The notes: generated by a model not told the origin, from the letters alone. Numbered from the stretch's first letter, positions 25,774 to 36,893 are shown. The stretch: 64,000 bases of DNA from Anaerolinea thermolimosa (GCF_001050195.2 NZ_DF967967.1:19255-83254); one strand, 5' to 3'. Numbers and translations: made by a program.

Positions 25774-27402
25774 TCAGCCGATCTGGTAGGCGATGCCGCT
25801 TACAGGGGGCAGGCGGAGGAGCCAGCCCTGGGGATGGCGGGTGAGGGCGTCTTTCGGGCCGAAGAGGGTCTGCTGCACTTGCGAGAGCAGGGAGGCTTCC
25901 AGAAGCACTTCCACCGGTTGGGCCGAAGGGTTGAGGGCCACCAGGATTTTCTGATCACCGCGGGTGCGCAGGTAGACGAAGGGTAGTTTGCCGCCTTCGG
26001 CATAGATAATTTGAAGGTCAGCGCTGGCCTGGAGGGCAGGATGGCTGTGGCGCAAAGCTACCAGACGGCGCACGCGGTTGAGCAGAGAATGGGGGTCTTT
26101 TTCTTGCGCGGCCACGGTAGGGCGCCCGGGGGTCTCATCGACCGGCAGATAAAGTTTGCTGGCGGGGGCGCTGGAAAAGCCCGCGTTGAGAGAATCATCC
26201 CACTGCATGGGGGTGCGTGATCCGGTGCGCTCGTAACCCCCTTCTTTGGAGGGTAGATCGAGCGTTTGCATGCCGATCTCATCGCCATAGTAGATAAAAG
26301 GCGTGCCGGGGAAGGTCATCAAGAAGAGATAGAACACTTCCAGATCGTCCCAGTCCCGGTTCTTGGCCAGGCGGGGGTTGATGTCGTGATTGCCGGTAGG
26401 AATGGCAATATGGCCCTTCCCGGCAATTTGCTCATAATAGGCGAGGTACTCATCGAGGAATTCACGAATGTTGCCGTGCCCGGAGCGATCGAAGAAGGGG
26501 AAGCTGTAAGGATCGCCGTGCCATCTGGCGTAAGGTTTACGCAGCAAAGCGGTGTAGCCGCGGCTGCCGAAATGCAGGAGAAAATCCATGTGGTAACCGG
26601 CCTGCCGGATGGCTACCGGGGGGTTGCTCCATTCCGAAACGAGAACGGCTTCAGGGTATTCCACGTCCAGCCAGTCACGGATGGAACGCCAGAAGCGGGC
26701 CGTCTCGACCTGTCCGGGGTCGTTCTTGACCAGAGAACCGGCCATATCTACCCGGAAGCCGTCGGCGCCCAGGTCGAGCCAGAACTTCATGATGTTGCGC
26801 ACTTCCTGCCGGACGCGCTGAGGCCCGGGGGCATCTACCGGCTGCTGCCAGGGCTTTTGCGGATCGGGCTGGGCGAAGCCAAAGTTGAGGGCGGGCTGGG
26901 AGTAGAAGAAATTGGTCAGGTAGTTTCCGTGGCGGTCGGCATACCCATGCACGACATGGAAGCCGGGTTCATCCCACCGCCAGGGATTGTCGTTCCAGAT
27001 GTACCAGTCGGAATATTCGTTGCGCTCGGCCTTGCAGGATTCTTTGAACCAGCGGCATTCGATGCTGGTGTGCCCGACGACCAGGTCGAGGAGGACGCGC
27101 ATCCCGCGCTGGTGGGCTTCGTCGAACAGGCGCTTGAGATCATCATTGGTGCCGTAGCGGGGAGCCACTTTGTAGTAATCGGCCACGTCGTAACCGGCAT
27201 CGAAGAAGGGGGACTCAAAACAGGGGTTGAGCCAGATGGCATTGGCTCCCAGGGATTGGATGTAATCCAGCTTGGCAATGATACCGGGCAAATCACCGAT
27301 GCCATCACCGTTGGTGTCGTAAAAGGTTTGCGGGTAGATCTCGTAAAAGACGGCGTCTTCCAGCCAGGCAGGGCGGGAAGAGATTGAGGAAGAGACAGGC
27401 AT
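25774..27402 (-). CDS. GH13 alpha-glucosidase / trehalose-synthase-type amylase
   Basis: A 542-residue GH13 enzyme for alpha-glucosides. Conserved regions: DLVVGHTS, GADGFRVDMAGS with nucleophile D219, VLVSEW with acid/base E257 and TGNHDINPR with D340. EIYPQTFYDTNGDGIGDLPGI is the typical start, and an open beta domain closes the C terminus. There is no signal peptide, so it is cytoplasmic. Oligo-1,6-glucosidase and trehalose synthase activities are both possible. The ATG has AAGGAG upstream. It follows the amidohydrolase gene by 27 bp and is opposite the DeoR-ABC operon, suggesting a joint sugar locus. Confidence 0.9.
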   Translation of the reverse strand: MPVSSSISSRPAWLEDAVFYEIYPQTFYDTNGDGIGDLPGIIAKLDYIQSLGANAIWLNPCFESPFFDAGYDVADYYKVAPRYGTNDDLKRLFDEAHQRGMRVLLDLVVGHTSIECRWFKESCKAERNEYSDWYIWNDNPWRWDEPGFHVVHGYADRHGNYLTNFFYSQPALNFGFAQPDPQKPWQQPVDAPGPQRVRQEVRNIMKFWLDLGADGFRVDMAGSLVKNDPGQVETARFWRSIRDWLDVEYPEAVLVSEWSNPPVAIRQAGYHMDFLLHFGSRGYTALLRKPYARWHGDPYSFPFFDRSGHGNIREFLDEYLAYYEQIAGKGHIAIPTGNHDINPRLAKNRDWDDLEVFYLFLMTFPGTPFIYYGDEIGMQTLDLPSKEGGYERTGSRTPMQWDDSLNAGFSSAPASKLYLPVDETPGRPTVAAQEKDPHSLLNRVRRLVALRHSHPALQASADLQIIYAEGGKLPFVYLRTRGDQKILVALNPSAQPVEVLLEASLLSQVQQTLFGPKDALTRHPQGWLLRLPPVSGIAYQIG

Positions 27403-27429
27403 GTTTGAACTCCTTAAGGTGAGATTGGA

Positions 27430-28737
27430 TCAAAGGGTTGTACCCTCAGGCTGCAATTGCAGACCAAAGAACTGATTGGCATTCTCAAAGAGCCATCCGC
27501 GGGCGATTTCTCTGGCTTCGTCGAGGTTGAGGTATTCCATTTCTACCAGGTTGGCCAGGGCAATGGCGATATTGTCGCGCGCCAGGTCGGCGTGGGCCCA
27601 GGCGCAGATGAGAGCATCTCCGGGGAGGTCGGAGCCATAACCATGAATTTTGGCGTGCGGCACGCTCGAAATGGCCTGCGCGAACATTTGCTGGCAGTAA
27701 ATGGGATCGACCATGTTCGCCCAGCAAAAATCGATGGCCACGTTGGGGTAATTTTTGGCCAGGAAAAGCAGTTCTCCGCTATAGGGCCAGTTGGCGTGAA
27801 AGAGGTCGAAGCGCGTCTGACGGTGGAGCTCGATCAACGGGGTGAGATGCACGGCGTTGGTTTTGGTGATTTCGTTACGGATGCCGGCCATGTGCCCGGT
27901 GTGAATTTGCACCGGCAGGTCAAGATCACGCGCCATACGCATGAACTGGTGGAACAGGAAATCTCCCAGCGGGCGGTTGCCTTCAGGATAAGAAAGGCGT
28001 CTGCGGGGGTCTTCCATGATCCAGTTGAAGGCTTCTTCGGCGGCAGAACGGGTGGGGTTGGTGTAGTCGAGCGGGCGGGTGTAGGCCGACTGATCTTTGA
28101 AGGCCACTGCTCCGGCCTCTTTGCAGCGGGTGAAGAGCGTGCGGCAGGCTTCCAGATATTCATCGAGGCTGGTGACAGTGAGGCCAAGCGGGGCAACGTT
28201 AGACTGCACCTCTTCATAACTGGTGATGGCGTGGTACGGAGGAAGGCCGATGATCAGGCGTGAACGCGGGGGTTGTTTTAATTTTCCCCGTGCGGCGTCG
28301 GGTGCGGCGCCGATGTCCTCCAGCCGGACGAGTATGCCCGCCTGATCGAGCACCGAGAGGTAATTGCGCTCATCGCTGAAGTCGATCATCTTTTCGCTGA
28401 TGCGGCGCAGTGCGGCCAGGGTCAGTTCTTCTTCACCGTAAAACCGCCGCATGGCGCGGCGAACAACCTGGGCGTAGCCGGTGAAGCGTGTACGCTGCCA
28501 GGCTCGTTCCAGCACCGGCCAGCGTTCTTCGAGAGGGCGGGCAGAGTCAAAAATGATTTGAATGTCAGCATCGGAAGAGGCACTGTGCAGATCGCTCTGC
28601 ATGTACCAGTCGATGACAGCGCGGATGGGATCGGAAGGTTGGGGGCCGGTCTGAGAAGAATGATCGTGACAGTCGATGAGGGGGATGGTTTCCAGGTAGG
28701 CACGCAATGCATCGTAACAACGGGCGGGAGATCGCAT
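27430..28737 (-). CDS. Amidohydrolase-2 family protein, distantly uronate-isomerase-like
   Basis: A metal-dependent TIM-barrel amidohydrolase of about 435 residues. The metal motif is LIDCHDHSSQ near residue 24, then VQIHTGHMAG, DLFHANWPYSGELLFLAK and KIHGYGSDLPGD provide the later His and Asp ligands. The overall length and the DCHDH start recall uronate isomerase-type members, but I cannot assign a substrate. ATG 28737 is used; a GTG at 28749 is also possible, and neither has a clear ribosome site. Probably co-transcribed with the GH13 gene. Confidence 0.8.
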   Translation of the reverse strand: MRSPARCYDALRAYLETIPLIDCHDHSSQTGPQPSDPIRAVIDWYMQSDLHSASSDADIQIIFDSARPLEERWPVLERAWQRTRFTGYAQVVRRAMRRFYGEEELTLAALRRISEKMIDFSDERNYLSVLDQAGILVRLEDIGAAPDAARGKLKQPPRSRLIIGLPPYHAITSYEEVQSNVAPLGLTVTSLDEYLEACRTLFTRCKEAGAVAFKDQSAYTRPLDYTNPTRSAAEEAFNWIMEDPRRRLSYPEGNRPLGDFLFHQFMRMARDLDLPVQIHTGHMAGIRNEITKTNAVHLTPLIELHRQTRFDLFHANWPYSGELLFLAKNYPNVAIDFCWANMVDPIYCQQMFAQAISSVPHAKIHGYGSDLPGDALICAWAHADLARDNIAIALANLVEMEYLNLDEAREIARGWLFENANQFFGLQLQPEGTTL

Positions 28738-28878
28738 AAGGGCCTGCACTTTCGTCTGATGCGGAGAGGGAGATTGGTTCTATGTGTATTAAACCACAGG
28801 ATTAAACATTGAATGTCATGCTTTTCTGCATCGATTGACACGGGAAGGCTGTCGGTGACCCCTTTCAAGAGGCGGGCG

Positions 28879-28927
28879 AAACGAAAACGAATGAGCAAAA
28901 GTGAACGTAAACGAAAGGTGTTTCGTG
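28879..28927. promoter_or_regulatory. Candidate DeoR-family operator cluster
   Basis: Repeats of CGAAA occur at 28879, 28884 and 28914, with CGAAT at 28890. The last CGAAA faces TTTCG (28923-28927) across 4 bp as a palindrome. CGAAA/TTTCG-type elements are typical of several DeoR-family operators. Binding by the adjacent DeoR protein is inferred. Confidence 0.4.
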
Positions 28928-28978
28928 TGAGGCGCGGCATAAATGCCTGATAGAATGCATGAAAATGATTGAAACCTA

Positions 28979-29006
28979 TTGATTTTTGCGTGAATCATGC
29001 TAAACT
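28979..29006 (+). promoter_or_regulatory. Promoter of the DeoR/ABC sugar operon
   Basis: TTGATT (28979-28984), a 16-bp spacer and TAAACT (29001-29006), with a start about 42 nt before the DeoR ATG. Confidence 0.55.
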
Positions 29007-29054
29007 GAGGGTGTAAGTTGCTCTTTCCCTTCATCCAGCAAGGGAGTCCACCCG

Positions 29055-29810
29055 ATGAAAGTTCACCGACAGGCTCAAATTCGCAAGCTCCTGGAACAGC
29101 AACAGCGCGCGACGGTGGCTGAGTTGAGCGCCATGCTCAATGTGAGCGAGGCTACCATCCGGCGAGACCTGGATGAGCTGGACGGCAGCTGGTTACAGCG
29201 CACACGCGGCGGGGCAGTGATCCGTCAGGCGAGCACGGCTGAACTGCCCGTCATTCAGCGCATGCCCCGAGAGGCCGAGATCAAACGGCGCATCGGGCAG
29301 CGGGCGGCGCAGATGGTCAACCCCGGAGAAACGATTTTCATCAGCAGTGGTACGACTGCGCTCGAGGTGGCACGCCATCTCCCGGTTGAAATTCCCCTCA
29401 CGGTGATCACCAATTCATTGCCGGTCATCAATGAATTGACGGGCCGGAAGAACATCAGCCTGGTGGTGATTGGCGGCATGTTACGCCCGGATGAGCTTTC
29501 GATGGTGGGGCATCCTGCCGAACAGATGCTGGATGAGTTCCGTGCCGATAAAACCTTTATGGGAATGCGTGCCATTGATCCTCACCTGGGGTTCACCAAC
29601 GATTATCTGCCAGAGATTCTCACAGACCGGAAGATCCTTCATATTTCATCGCAGGTGATTGTGGTGGCAGATCACACCAAGTTTGGCCGGATTTGTTCGG
29701 TGTTCGTTGCGCCGGTCACCGCCGCGCACGTTATTGTGACCGATGACCGCGTGGCGCCTTCGATGATCACTGAACTTGAACAAATGGGTGTGCAAATGAT
29801 CATGGTCTAA
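29055..29810 (+). CDS. DeoR-family sugar-responsive repressor
   Basis: A 251-residue regulator. The N-terminal winged helix has the family signature around ATVAELSAMLNVSEATIRRDL (residues about 20-40). The C-terminal DeoRC sensor domain (about 75-235) has SSGTTALEVARHL, VITNSLPVINEL and VVADHTKFGR. DeoR proteins bind phosphorylated sugars. The ATG follows AGGGAG. It heads the sugar ABC transporter genes and faces the GH13/amidohydrolase pair, so it likely controls both. Confidence 0.93.
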   Translation: MKVHRQAQIRKLLEQQQRATVAELSAMLNVSEATIRRDLDELDGSWLQRTRGGAVIRQASTAELPVIQRMPREAEIKRRIGQRAAQMVNPGETIFISSGTTALEVARHLPVEIPLTVITNSLPVINELTGRKNISLVVIGGMLRPDELSMVGHPAEQMLDEFRADKTFMGMRAIDPHLGFTNDYLPEILTDRKILHISSQVIVVADHTKFGRICSVFVAPVTAAHVIVTDDRVAPSMITELEQMGVQMIMV

Positions 29811-29971
29811 AGCGGAGTGAGACCTGCATTGGGGCAGAAGCGTCCCCTGACCTGTAGAAGGGGTGGGGATGCCTGGAAGGAGGTGAAGCGGAAGGAGAAA
29901 TGAATCTACGTCCAGCAGAACCGAGATCGTGCTTCTAATTTTGAGTCTTTGAATCGGAAATGGAGGATGAA

Positions 29972-31336
29972 ATGTCTGCTCAGAAATCGATGTCCCGCCG
30001 TGACTTTCTGCGTGTAGCGGCGCTTTCGACGGTGGGAGGGGCACTGGCAGCCTGCCAGACGGCCACCCCGGCCCCTGCCGGTGGTGAACAACCCAAGCCC
30101 GATGCGGGCTCTAAAGAGAAGATCACCCTGCGAATGTGGTCTCATCAAAACCCGTCCTTCGTGGGCGCCAATGAAAAGCTGGTGGCCCGTTACATGGAAT
30201 TAAACTCGAACATCGAGATTAAATACGAGAACTTCCCCTACAACGACTTCATTACCAACATCCAGACCTCTATGGCGGCCAAAAATGAGGCCGATATTAT
30301 CGAAATGTTCGGCAGCTGGGTGCAATCGTACGCCAAGGGGGGGACTCTGGCGCCCGTGGATGAGGGTGTGCTGACGCTGGGTAAGGCTCGTGAGCTGTTC
30401 TATGCCGCCCCGCTGGATGGTTACGTGTGGGAAGGCAAGCTTTACGGAATGCCCAATGAATACAACCTGGAGAACGGCGCTGTGCTGGTCAACAAGCGCA
30501 TGTTTTCCGAAGCCGGTGTGAAAGACCCACCCGACTGGCCCTCATGGGATGCGCTGGTGGCCGATGCCAAGAAGATGACGAAATTTGACGGCCCAACCAT
30601 GACGGTGGCGGGGTTCCACTTTGTCAACGGGGATGGGCTGGGCTTCCTCTTCTGGGAAGGTGTTCTGGAGAAAGGCGGCGAATATTTTGCCAATGATGGG
30701 GTGCATCTCAACCTGACCAGTCCGCAGGCCAAAGAAACCGTACAGTGGATGTACGACATGGCGGTGAAGGATAAGGTGGTAGACCCCATGACCTTCAACC
30801 CCAACTCTAACTGGGTGGGTGAGTCCTTCTTCCAGGGGCTGGTAGCCATCGGGTTCATCGGGCCGTGGATTGTCCCCGAAGGGCGCCGCAACTATCCGGA
30901 TTTTGCCGACCCGTGGGGCTACGTCTCCTGCCCGCATTTCGGTTCCGAGCGCAAATTTGCGGCTGACTCTGGCTGGGGCAAGGTGGTTTCTCCGAACAGC
31001 AAGGCAATTGACGAATGCTGGAAGTTCGCTGCCTTCTGTACGATGGATAAAGCCAACGCCCGACAGTGGAATGTAGCCACGGGCACCATCCCGGCGCTCA
31101 TTGAGGTCGCCGAGGATCCTACCCTGCTTCAGGACATCGACTGGATTGGACCCAGCCTGAAGGTGCTCCCGCAGGGGCGTTATGTGGGTTTCCTCCAGGA
31201 TCGTGACTATATCTGGTACACGGTGCTAGCTACCCGCATAACCGAGTGCTTGCAGGGCGCCCGCTCGGTGGATGAGACCATGCAGCTGATGAACAATGAA
31301 GCCAATGCGATGATCGATCAGAAGTTGCAGGGATAA
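29972..31336 (+). CDS. Sugar ABC transporter substrate-binding lipoprotein, Tat-type signal
   Basis: A 454-residue extracellular binding protein of the carbohydrate uptake-1 type. The signal has twin arginines (SRRDFLR, residues 8-14) and a lipobox ALAAC with C28, so export is by the Tat route with lipid anchoring. The mature part shows the family pattern (LRMWSHQNP, YGMPNEYNLENGAVLVNK). ATG 29972 is preferred because GGAGGATGA overlaps an upstream ATG at 29960. The sugar is unknown; the adjacent GH4 enzyme suggests an alpha-glycoside. Confidence 0.92.
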   Translation: MSAQKSMSRRDFLRVAALSTVGGALAACQTATPAPAGGEQPKPDAGSKEKITLRMWSHQNPSFVGANEKLVARYMELNSNIEIKYENFPYNDFITNIQTSMAAKNEADIIEMFGSWVQSYAKGGTLAPVDEGVLTLGKARELFYAAPLDGYVWEGKLYGMPNEYNLENGAVLVNKRMFSEAGVKDPPDWPSWDALVADAKKMTKFDGPTMTVAGFHFVNGDGLGFLFWEGVLEKGGEYFANDGVHLNLTSPQAKETVQWMYDMAVKDKVVDPMTFNPNSNWVGESFFQGLVAIGFIGPWIVPEGRRNYPDFADPWGYVSCPHFGSERKFAADSGWGKVVSPNSKAIDECWKFAAFCTMDKANARQWNVATGTIPALIEVAEDPTLLQDIDWIGPSLKVLPQGRYVGFLQDRDYIWYTVLATRITECLQGARSVDETMQLMNNEANAMIDQKLQG

Positions 31337-31435
31337 CGTTGCGTTTTCACTTCTGGGCGGTGTTCCAGAGGGAACCCGCCCAGATTTTCTTGCTACCTGG
31401 CCGCGCCGCGCGGCCAGAGGGAAAGGAAGGCCAGC

Positions 31436-32401
31436 ATGGCGGTTGCGACACCCAAAAAAGGCAGCCTGTTTCGCCGACAGCATCTTTTTGCCGGAGTCAC
31501 TCTCACGCCGATCATGGTCTACATGATGTTTTTCACCATGGTGCCCATGGTCTGGGGAATTCTCATTACTTTCTTCCGTTACAGCCCCACCCGGGCGGGT
31601 GAAGGGTTCCTTGGTCTGGGAGGGGCCAACCCGTTTGTTGGCATCAATAATTACCTGGACCTTTTTGCAAACACCCCCACAGGGCAGTTATTTCGGATTT
31701 CTCTGAAGAATACTCTGATTTTCTCACTGCTTTACCTGCCGCTCAACCTCATCGTTACCCTGCCCCTGGCGGTGTTGATCGAATCGGTTTCCAGCCGGAT
31801 TAAGAGCTTCTTCCGCACCATTTACTTTCTGCCCACGGTCACTTCAGCTGTGGCAGTATCTCTCGTCTGGGGGGTGATTTATCACCCTACCTTTGGCCTG
31901 CTCAACCTGGGATTGCGAGCGCTGGGATTCAACGGCTTTGCATGGCTGAGCGATCCCAATACCCGCGTGCTGGGTATTCCCCTGCCGATGATCTGTGTGC
32001 TGATCACCTATCTATGGTCGGATATGGGGTACAACATCGTCATTTTCATGGCAGGGTTGCAGGGCATTCCGGATGTGTATCATGAAGCTGCGGTGGTGGA
32101 CGGGGCAAATGCCTGGCAGCGCTTCAGGTACATCACCCTGCCTTTATTGCGCTCCACGCTGACCTTTGTCATGGTGATGACCATGCTTTCTTCGTGGCAG
32201 GTATTTGTGCTCTTTTTCGTGATGACTAACCGCGGTGGGCCGGCCAACCTGACGCGCGTGCTGGTGTTGCACATTTACGAGACAGCGTTCCGCTATCAGG
32301 AAATGGGGCTGGCGGCTACGGTGGCGATGGTGCTCTTCCTGATCATCATGATCACCACGCTCATCCAGCTCAAACTGCTGCGTAAAGACTGGGAGTACTA
32401 A
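31436..32401 (+). CDS. Sugar ABC transporter permease (MalF/UgpA type)
   Basis: A 321-residue permease with six predicted membrane segments. The coupling loop that contacts the ATPase is EAAVVDGANAWQRFRYITLPLL (about 220-241). An AAGGAAGG site precedes the ATG. It is the second gene of the transporter; the ATPase subunit is not in the window, as is usual for systems that share one MsiK-like ATPase. Confidence 0.93.
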   Translation: MAVATPKKGSLFRRQHLFAGVTLTPIMVYMMFFTMVPMVWGILITFFRYSPTRAGEGFLGLGGANPFVGINNYLDLFANTPTGQLFRISLKNTLIFSLLYLPLNLIVTLPLAVLIESVSSRIKSFFRTIYFLPTVTSAVAVSLVWGVIYHPTFGLLNLGLRALGFNGFAWLSDPNTRVLGIPLPMICVLITYLWSDMGYNIVIFMAGLQGIPDVYHEAAVVDGANAWQRFRYITLPLLRSTLTFVMVMTMLSSWQVFVLFFVMTNRGGPANLTRVLVLHIYETAFRYQEMGLAATVAMVLFLIIMITTLIQLKLLRKDWEY

Positions 32402-32404
32402 ACC

Positions 32405-33298
32405 ATGGCTGTTCTTGGAAAACCCCAAACACTTTTGAAAGAAACCACCGGCACCGCTCCGGCGAAAACAGGTCTCCATGTCACACTGGGGCAGGTGCTG
32501 GTGTATCTGGTATTGACCGTCGGGATCATTTACACCCTGATTCCCTTCCTCTGGATGCTGGGTACGTCCTTCAAATCGGCTACGGAGATCGTGCGCATGC
32601 CGCCTACGATCATCCCGGAGAAATTCACTCTCAACAGTTATCTCACCATTTTTAACGATCCGCGCGTGCCGCTGGGGCGCTTTTACATGAACAGTGTCAT
32701 CGTTACCTTCAGCATTGTAACGATGGTGCTTTTTACCAGCTCGCTGGCGGGGTTTGTGTTTGCCAAGTATCAATTCTTTGGGAAGAATGTGCTCTTCACG
32801 CTCATTCTGGCCACGATGATGATTCCCTTCCAGGTGACGATGATCCCGCTCTATCTGGTGCTGGTGCGCCTGGGAATTACCGATTCTCTGCTGGGTTTGA
32901 TTGTTCCCGGTGCGACGAGCGCGTTTGGCATCTTCATGATGCGTCAGTTTATCGAAGGAATTCCCTCCGAACTGATCGACGCGGCGCGGATTGATGGTGC
33001 TTCAGAATTCGGGATTTACTATCGCATCATCCTGCCGCAAATGGGTTCTGCGCTGGCCACCCTGGGCATTTTCCAGTTCATGGGCACGTGGAACGACTAC
33101 CTCTGGCCGCTGATTGTCATCACCACCACCGAAAAGCGCACCCTGCCCATCATGCTCACCTGGTACAACTCACAGCATGGTTCACGCGCTGACCTGACCA
33201 TGGCGGCTTCGGTGCTGGTGATCTTACCCATCGTGGTGATTTACTTCTTCTTCCAGCGCTGGATTGTGCGCGGTATTGCCCTTACGGGCTTCAAATAA
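32405..33298 (+). CDS. Sugar ABC transporter permease (MalG/UgpE type)
   Basis: A 297-residue permease with about six membrane segments and the EAA loop [23 protein letters not shown]. The last residues RGIALTGFK are typical of this family. It begins 3 bp after the previous permease stop, with GGGAG upstream. Confidence 0.94.
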   Translation: MAVLGKPQTLLKETTGTAPAKTGLHVTLGQVLVYLVLTVGIIYTLIPFLWMLGTSFKSATEIVRMPPTIIPEKFTLNSYLTIFNDPRVPLGRFYMNSVIVTFSIVTMVLFTSSLAGFVFAKYQFFGKNVLFTLILATMMIPFQVTMIPLYLVLVRLGITDSLLGLIVPGATSAFGIFMMRQFIEGIPSELIDAARIDGASEFGIYYRIILPQMGSALATLGIFQFMGTWNDYLWPLIVITTTEKRTLPIMLTWYNSQHGSRADLTMAASVLVILPIVVIYFFFQRWIVRGIALTGFK

Positions 33299-33316
33299 AC
33301 CATCAGGAGAACAGGT

Positions 33317-34381
33317 GTGTCCATGAATCGACGCGAACGCCTGCTTACCGTGCTCCGTGGCGGGATGGCAGACCGTATCCCCTGGAACTGTTACGCCTGG
33401 CTGGTGCCACAGAATGAGGCCTCACGCCGCCTGCAGGAAAAGGGCCTGAGCCTGATGGGCACGCGGCGTATCTTCCGTGAGGTGGTTTCGGGGGCTTCCA
33501 TCCGTGAAGAAACCACCCTGGAAGGTGGAGAGACCATTTACCATACGGTGATCGAAACCCCGGTGGGCACCCTCACCCAGAGGGCCATCCGTGAAAAGGG
33601 ATATGGCAGTCTGTGGATTCGGGAATATTTCATTAAAGGTGTGCAGGATTATCCCGCGGTGGAGTACCTTTTCAGGCATACGCTCTGCGAGCCGGATTAT
33701 GCTCCGTGGATCGAGGCAGACCGCGAGATGGGAGAAGCCGGGATTGTGGTGGGTGAGATCATGCCGGTGCCGATTATGACGCTCATGGTGAACTGGATGG
33801 GCGTGGAAGGGCTTGCTGAGGGTATCTATGAACACACGGCAGAATTTGAAGCTCTTCTCGATGCACTGACAGGGCTGTATATGCAGCAGATGCAGATCGC
33901 CGCTGAAAGCCCGGCGGAGATCATCTGGTTTGGCGATAACGTCACCGGAACGATCATTTCGCCGCGCCTTTTTGAGCGCTACCTTGCGCCAACCTATGCA
34001 CGGGCGCTGGAGGTGCTGCGACCTGCGGGGAAGATTCCCATTGCGCACTACGACGGTTCTAACCGCCCGCTGGTCAAGTGCCTGGCGCGAACTGCCCTGC
34101 CGGTGATCGAGGCCTTTACCCCACCGCCGGGAGGTGACCTGAGTGTGGTGGAGGCCAAGGCCGCCTGGCCCGACAAAGTGGTCTGGGTGAATTTCCCCGC
34201 GGGGATGTTCCTGGAAGAAGAAGAGGTGATTTTTAACTACACCCTGGGGTTACTGGAGGAATCGGCCCCTGGCGGACGGTTGGTGATGGGGTGTACAGAG
34301 GATTTCCCCTTCGAGCACTTCGAGAAAACCTTCACGGCCATCGGACGGGCGCTGGCAACGTACGAAGGGCGGGAGTGGTAA
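33317..34381 (+). CDS. URO-D superfamily protein in sugar operon
   Basis: A 354-residue TIM-barrel protein of the uroporphyrinogen decarboxylase/methyltransferase superfamily. The N terminus [45 protein letters not shown] and [17 protein letters not shown] support this. It is not a heme-pathway HemE by context: it lies between a sugar ABC transporter and a GH4 enzyme. Homologs in such operons have no proven role; a methyl-transfer or sugar-derivative reaction is possible. The GTG at 33317 is 6 nt after AGGAGA; an ATG at 33323 is an alternative. Confidence 0.82.
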   Translation: MSMNRRERLLTVLRGGMADRIPWNCYAWLVPQNEASRRLQEKGLSLMGTRRIFREVVSGASIREETTLEGGETIYHTVIETPVGTLTQRAIREKGYGSLWIREYFIKGVQDYPAVEYLFRHTLCEPDYAPWIEADREMGEAGIVVGEIMPVPIMTLMVNWMGVEGLAEGIYEHTAEFEALLDALTGLYMQQMQIAAESPAEIIWFGDNVTGTIISPRLFERYLAPTYARALEVLRPAGKIPIAHYDGSNRPLVKCLARTALPVIEAFTPPPGGDLSVVEAKAAWPDKVVWVNFPAGMFLEEEEVIFNYTLGLLEESAPGGRLVMGCTEDFPFEHFEKTFTAIGRALATYEGREW

Positions 34382-34401
34382 GTCTTAAACGGGAGGTTTG
34401 C

Positions 34402-35772
34402 ATGACATTGGAAGAGAAGATTGTCCTGATCGGAGCCGGGAGCGCCATGTTTACCCGGGGGCTGGTCAGCGACCTGATTCATACAGGAATGCGGGGCGAG
34501 CTGGCCCTGGTGGATATTGACCCGGTGGCTTTACGGACGGCCAGCGGGCTGGCCGAGAAAATGATCGCCGCTTCTGGGGCGCCTCTTCGTCTGAGCGCCG
34601 CTCTGGAACGCAGAGAGGTTTTGCGAGGGGCCACCATTGTGATAACCACCATTGGGGTGGGGGGCAGGCGCGCCTGGGAGCAGGATGTCTTCGTGCCGCG
34701 CAAATATGGGCTGTATTATCCGGTGGGAGATACGGTTGGGCCGGGGGGCACATCGCGTGCGTTGCGCATGATCCCGGCGATGGTGGAAATTGCTCGCGAT
34801 GTACTCGACCTGGCACCGGATGCACTGTTTATTAACTATGCCAACCCCATGGCAGCGGTCTGCCGGGGGGTGATAAAGGCCACAGGCGCCCGGTTGATAG
34901 GTCTGTGCCACGGGACGGTTGACACAGCGCGCTTCCTTGCAAGCCTGCTGGGGGTGAAGCTGGAGAACCTGGCGTACACGGCAGTGGGCATCAACCATCT
35001 CACCTGGTTTACCGAGGTGCAGGTAGATGGTCAGGATGCCATGCCGCGCCTGCATGCCATTGCCGATGGGGTGCTGGCCCGGCTGGCTGAGGCTGAAGCG
35101 GCTCATGCCGCCGGACAGCCCATGCCGCACTGTGGCAGCCCCTTCGAGTCGTCGCTGGAGCATCCTTTTAGCTGGCAATGTCTGAAGTGGTTTGGGGCCT
35201 TTCCGGCACCGCTCGACCGGCACGTCACTGAATTCTTTCCGCAGTTCTTCCGCACCGGGGCTTATTACGGGAAGACCCTGGGGGTGGATGAGTTCTCCTT
35301 TGAGGGGACGATTGCTGTGGGAGATCAGGTATACGCTGAAATGCAGGCAGAGGCAGAGGCGCCTGGAGCTCTTCCAGAGGATTACTTTGAGCGGCTTTCG
35401 GGCGAGCATGAACAGGCGCTGGAGATCATTCAGGCGATTCGCTCCAACACCCCGCGGCTGTATTCGGCCAATTTACCCAACACGGGGCAGGTGCCCAACC
35501 TGCCTCTGGGAGCGGTGGTAGAAGCACCCGCCGTTACCGATTCTCGTGGCCTTCACCCGGTGGCGCTGCCCCCTCTGCCGCCCGCCATTGCTGGTACCCT
35601 GGCCACGCGCTTCCAGTGGGTAGAGACGGTGGTCGAGGCGGCGCTGGAACGGAGCCGGGAGAAGTTCATCCAGGCTCTGATCCTTGATGGGGGAGTATCC
35701 TCACCGGAGGTGGCGGTGAAGCTGGCCGATGACCTGCTGGCCGCACAGCGCGAAACCCTTCACTGGTCGTAA
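34402..35772 (+). CDS. Glycoside hydrolase family 4, CHG subgroup (alpha-glucuronidase-like)
   Basis: A 456-residue GH4 enzyme, which cleaves by an NAD+- and Mn2+-dependent redox elimination. The dinucleotide-binding start is [17 protein letters not shown]. Metal ligands are C169 (GLCHGT) and H199 (GINHLTWF), with NYANPM at 145-150. In GH4 the residues after the Cys track substrate: CHS for alpha-galactosidases, CHE for alpha-glucosidases, CHG for alpha-glucuronidases. CHGT here favours alpha-glucuronides. ATG 34402 follows GGGAGG; the upstream open frame overlaps the UroD-like gene. Confidence 0.85.
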   Translation: MTLEEKIVLIGAGSAMFTRGLVSDLIHTGMRGELALVDIDPVALRTASGLAEKMIAASGAPLRLSAALERREVLRGATIVITTIGVGGRRAWEQDVFVPRKYGLYYPVGDTVGPGGTSRALRMIPAMVEIARDVLDLAPDALFINYANPMAAVCRGVIKATGARLIGLCHGTVDTARFLASLLGVKLENLAYTAVGINHLTWFTEVQVDGQDAMPRLHAIADGVLARLAEAEAAHAAGQPMPHCGSPFESSLEHPFSWQCLKWFGAFPAPLDRHVTEFFPQFFRTGAYYGKTLGVDEFSFEGTIAVGDQVYAEMQAEAEAPGALPEDYFERLSGEHEQALEIIQAIRSNTPRLYSANLPNTGQVPNLPLGAVVEAPAVTDSRGLHPVALPPLPPAIAGTLATRFQWVETVVEAALERSREKFIQALILDGGVSSPEVAVKLADDLLAAQRETLHWS

Positions 35773-35775
35773 TCA

Positions 35776-35810
35776 AAGCGGGGCAAACACACGTTTGCCC
35801 CGCTTTTTTT
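35776..35810 (+). terminator. Rho-independent terminator of the sugar operon
   Basis: A 13-bp perfect stem (AAGCGGGGCAAAC with its complement), 4-nt loop and a T-run. It ends the operon starting at deoR. Confidence 0.95.
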
Positions 35811-35834
35811 CTGCCTTATAACGGCTGAAGAGAA

Positions 35835-36824
<990 letters not shown>

Positions 36825-36893
36825 ATCAGTACCTCCTGAGGAGTGAGGCCGGTTCCAGAAGAAACCGGCAAGGCGGGGGAACCCCCCGGTTAA

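Larger units (their letters stand above)
28738..29054. other. Regulatory region between amidohydrolase and deoR-type genes
   Basis: About 315 bp of divergent intergenic DNA with no gene. It contains a cluster of CGAAA-type elements (28879-28927) and the DeoR promoter (28979-29006). The part near the amidohydrolase is AT-rich and may hold its promoter. Confidence 0.6.

Noticed and set aside
33317..34381. UroD-like gene as hemE
   Set aside because: The context is a sugar operon, and the N-terminal substrate signature of HemE was not recognised.
36848..36893. Inverted repeat after trpS as intrinsic terminator
   Set aside because: The GCCGGTT/AACCGGC-type symmetry is present but no U-tract follows on the minus strand.
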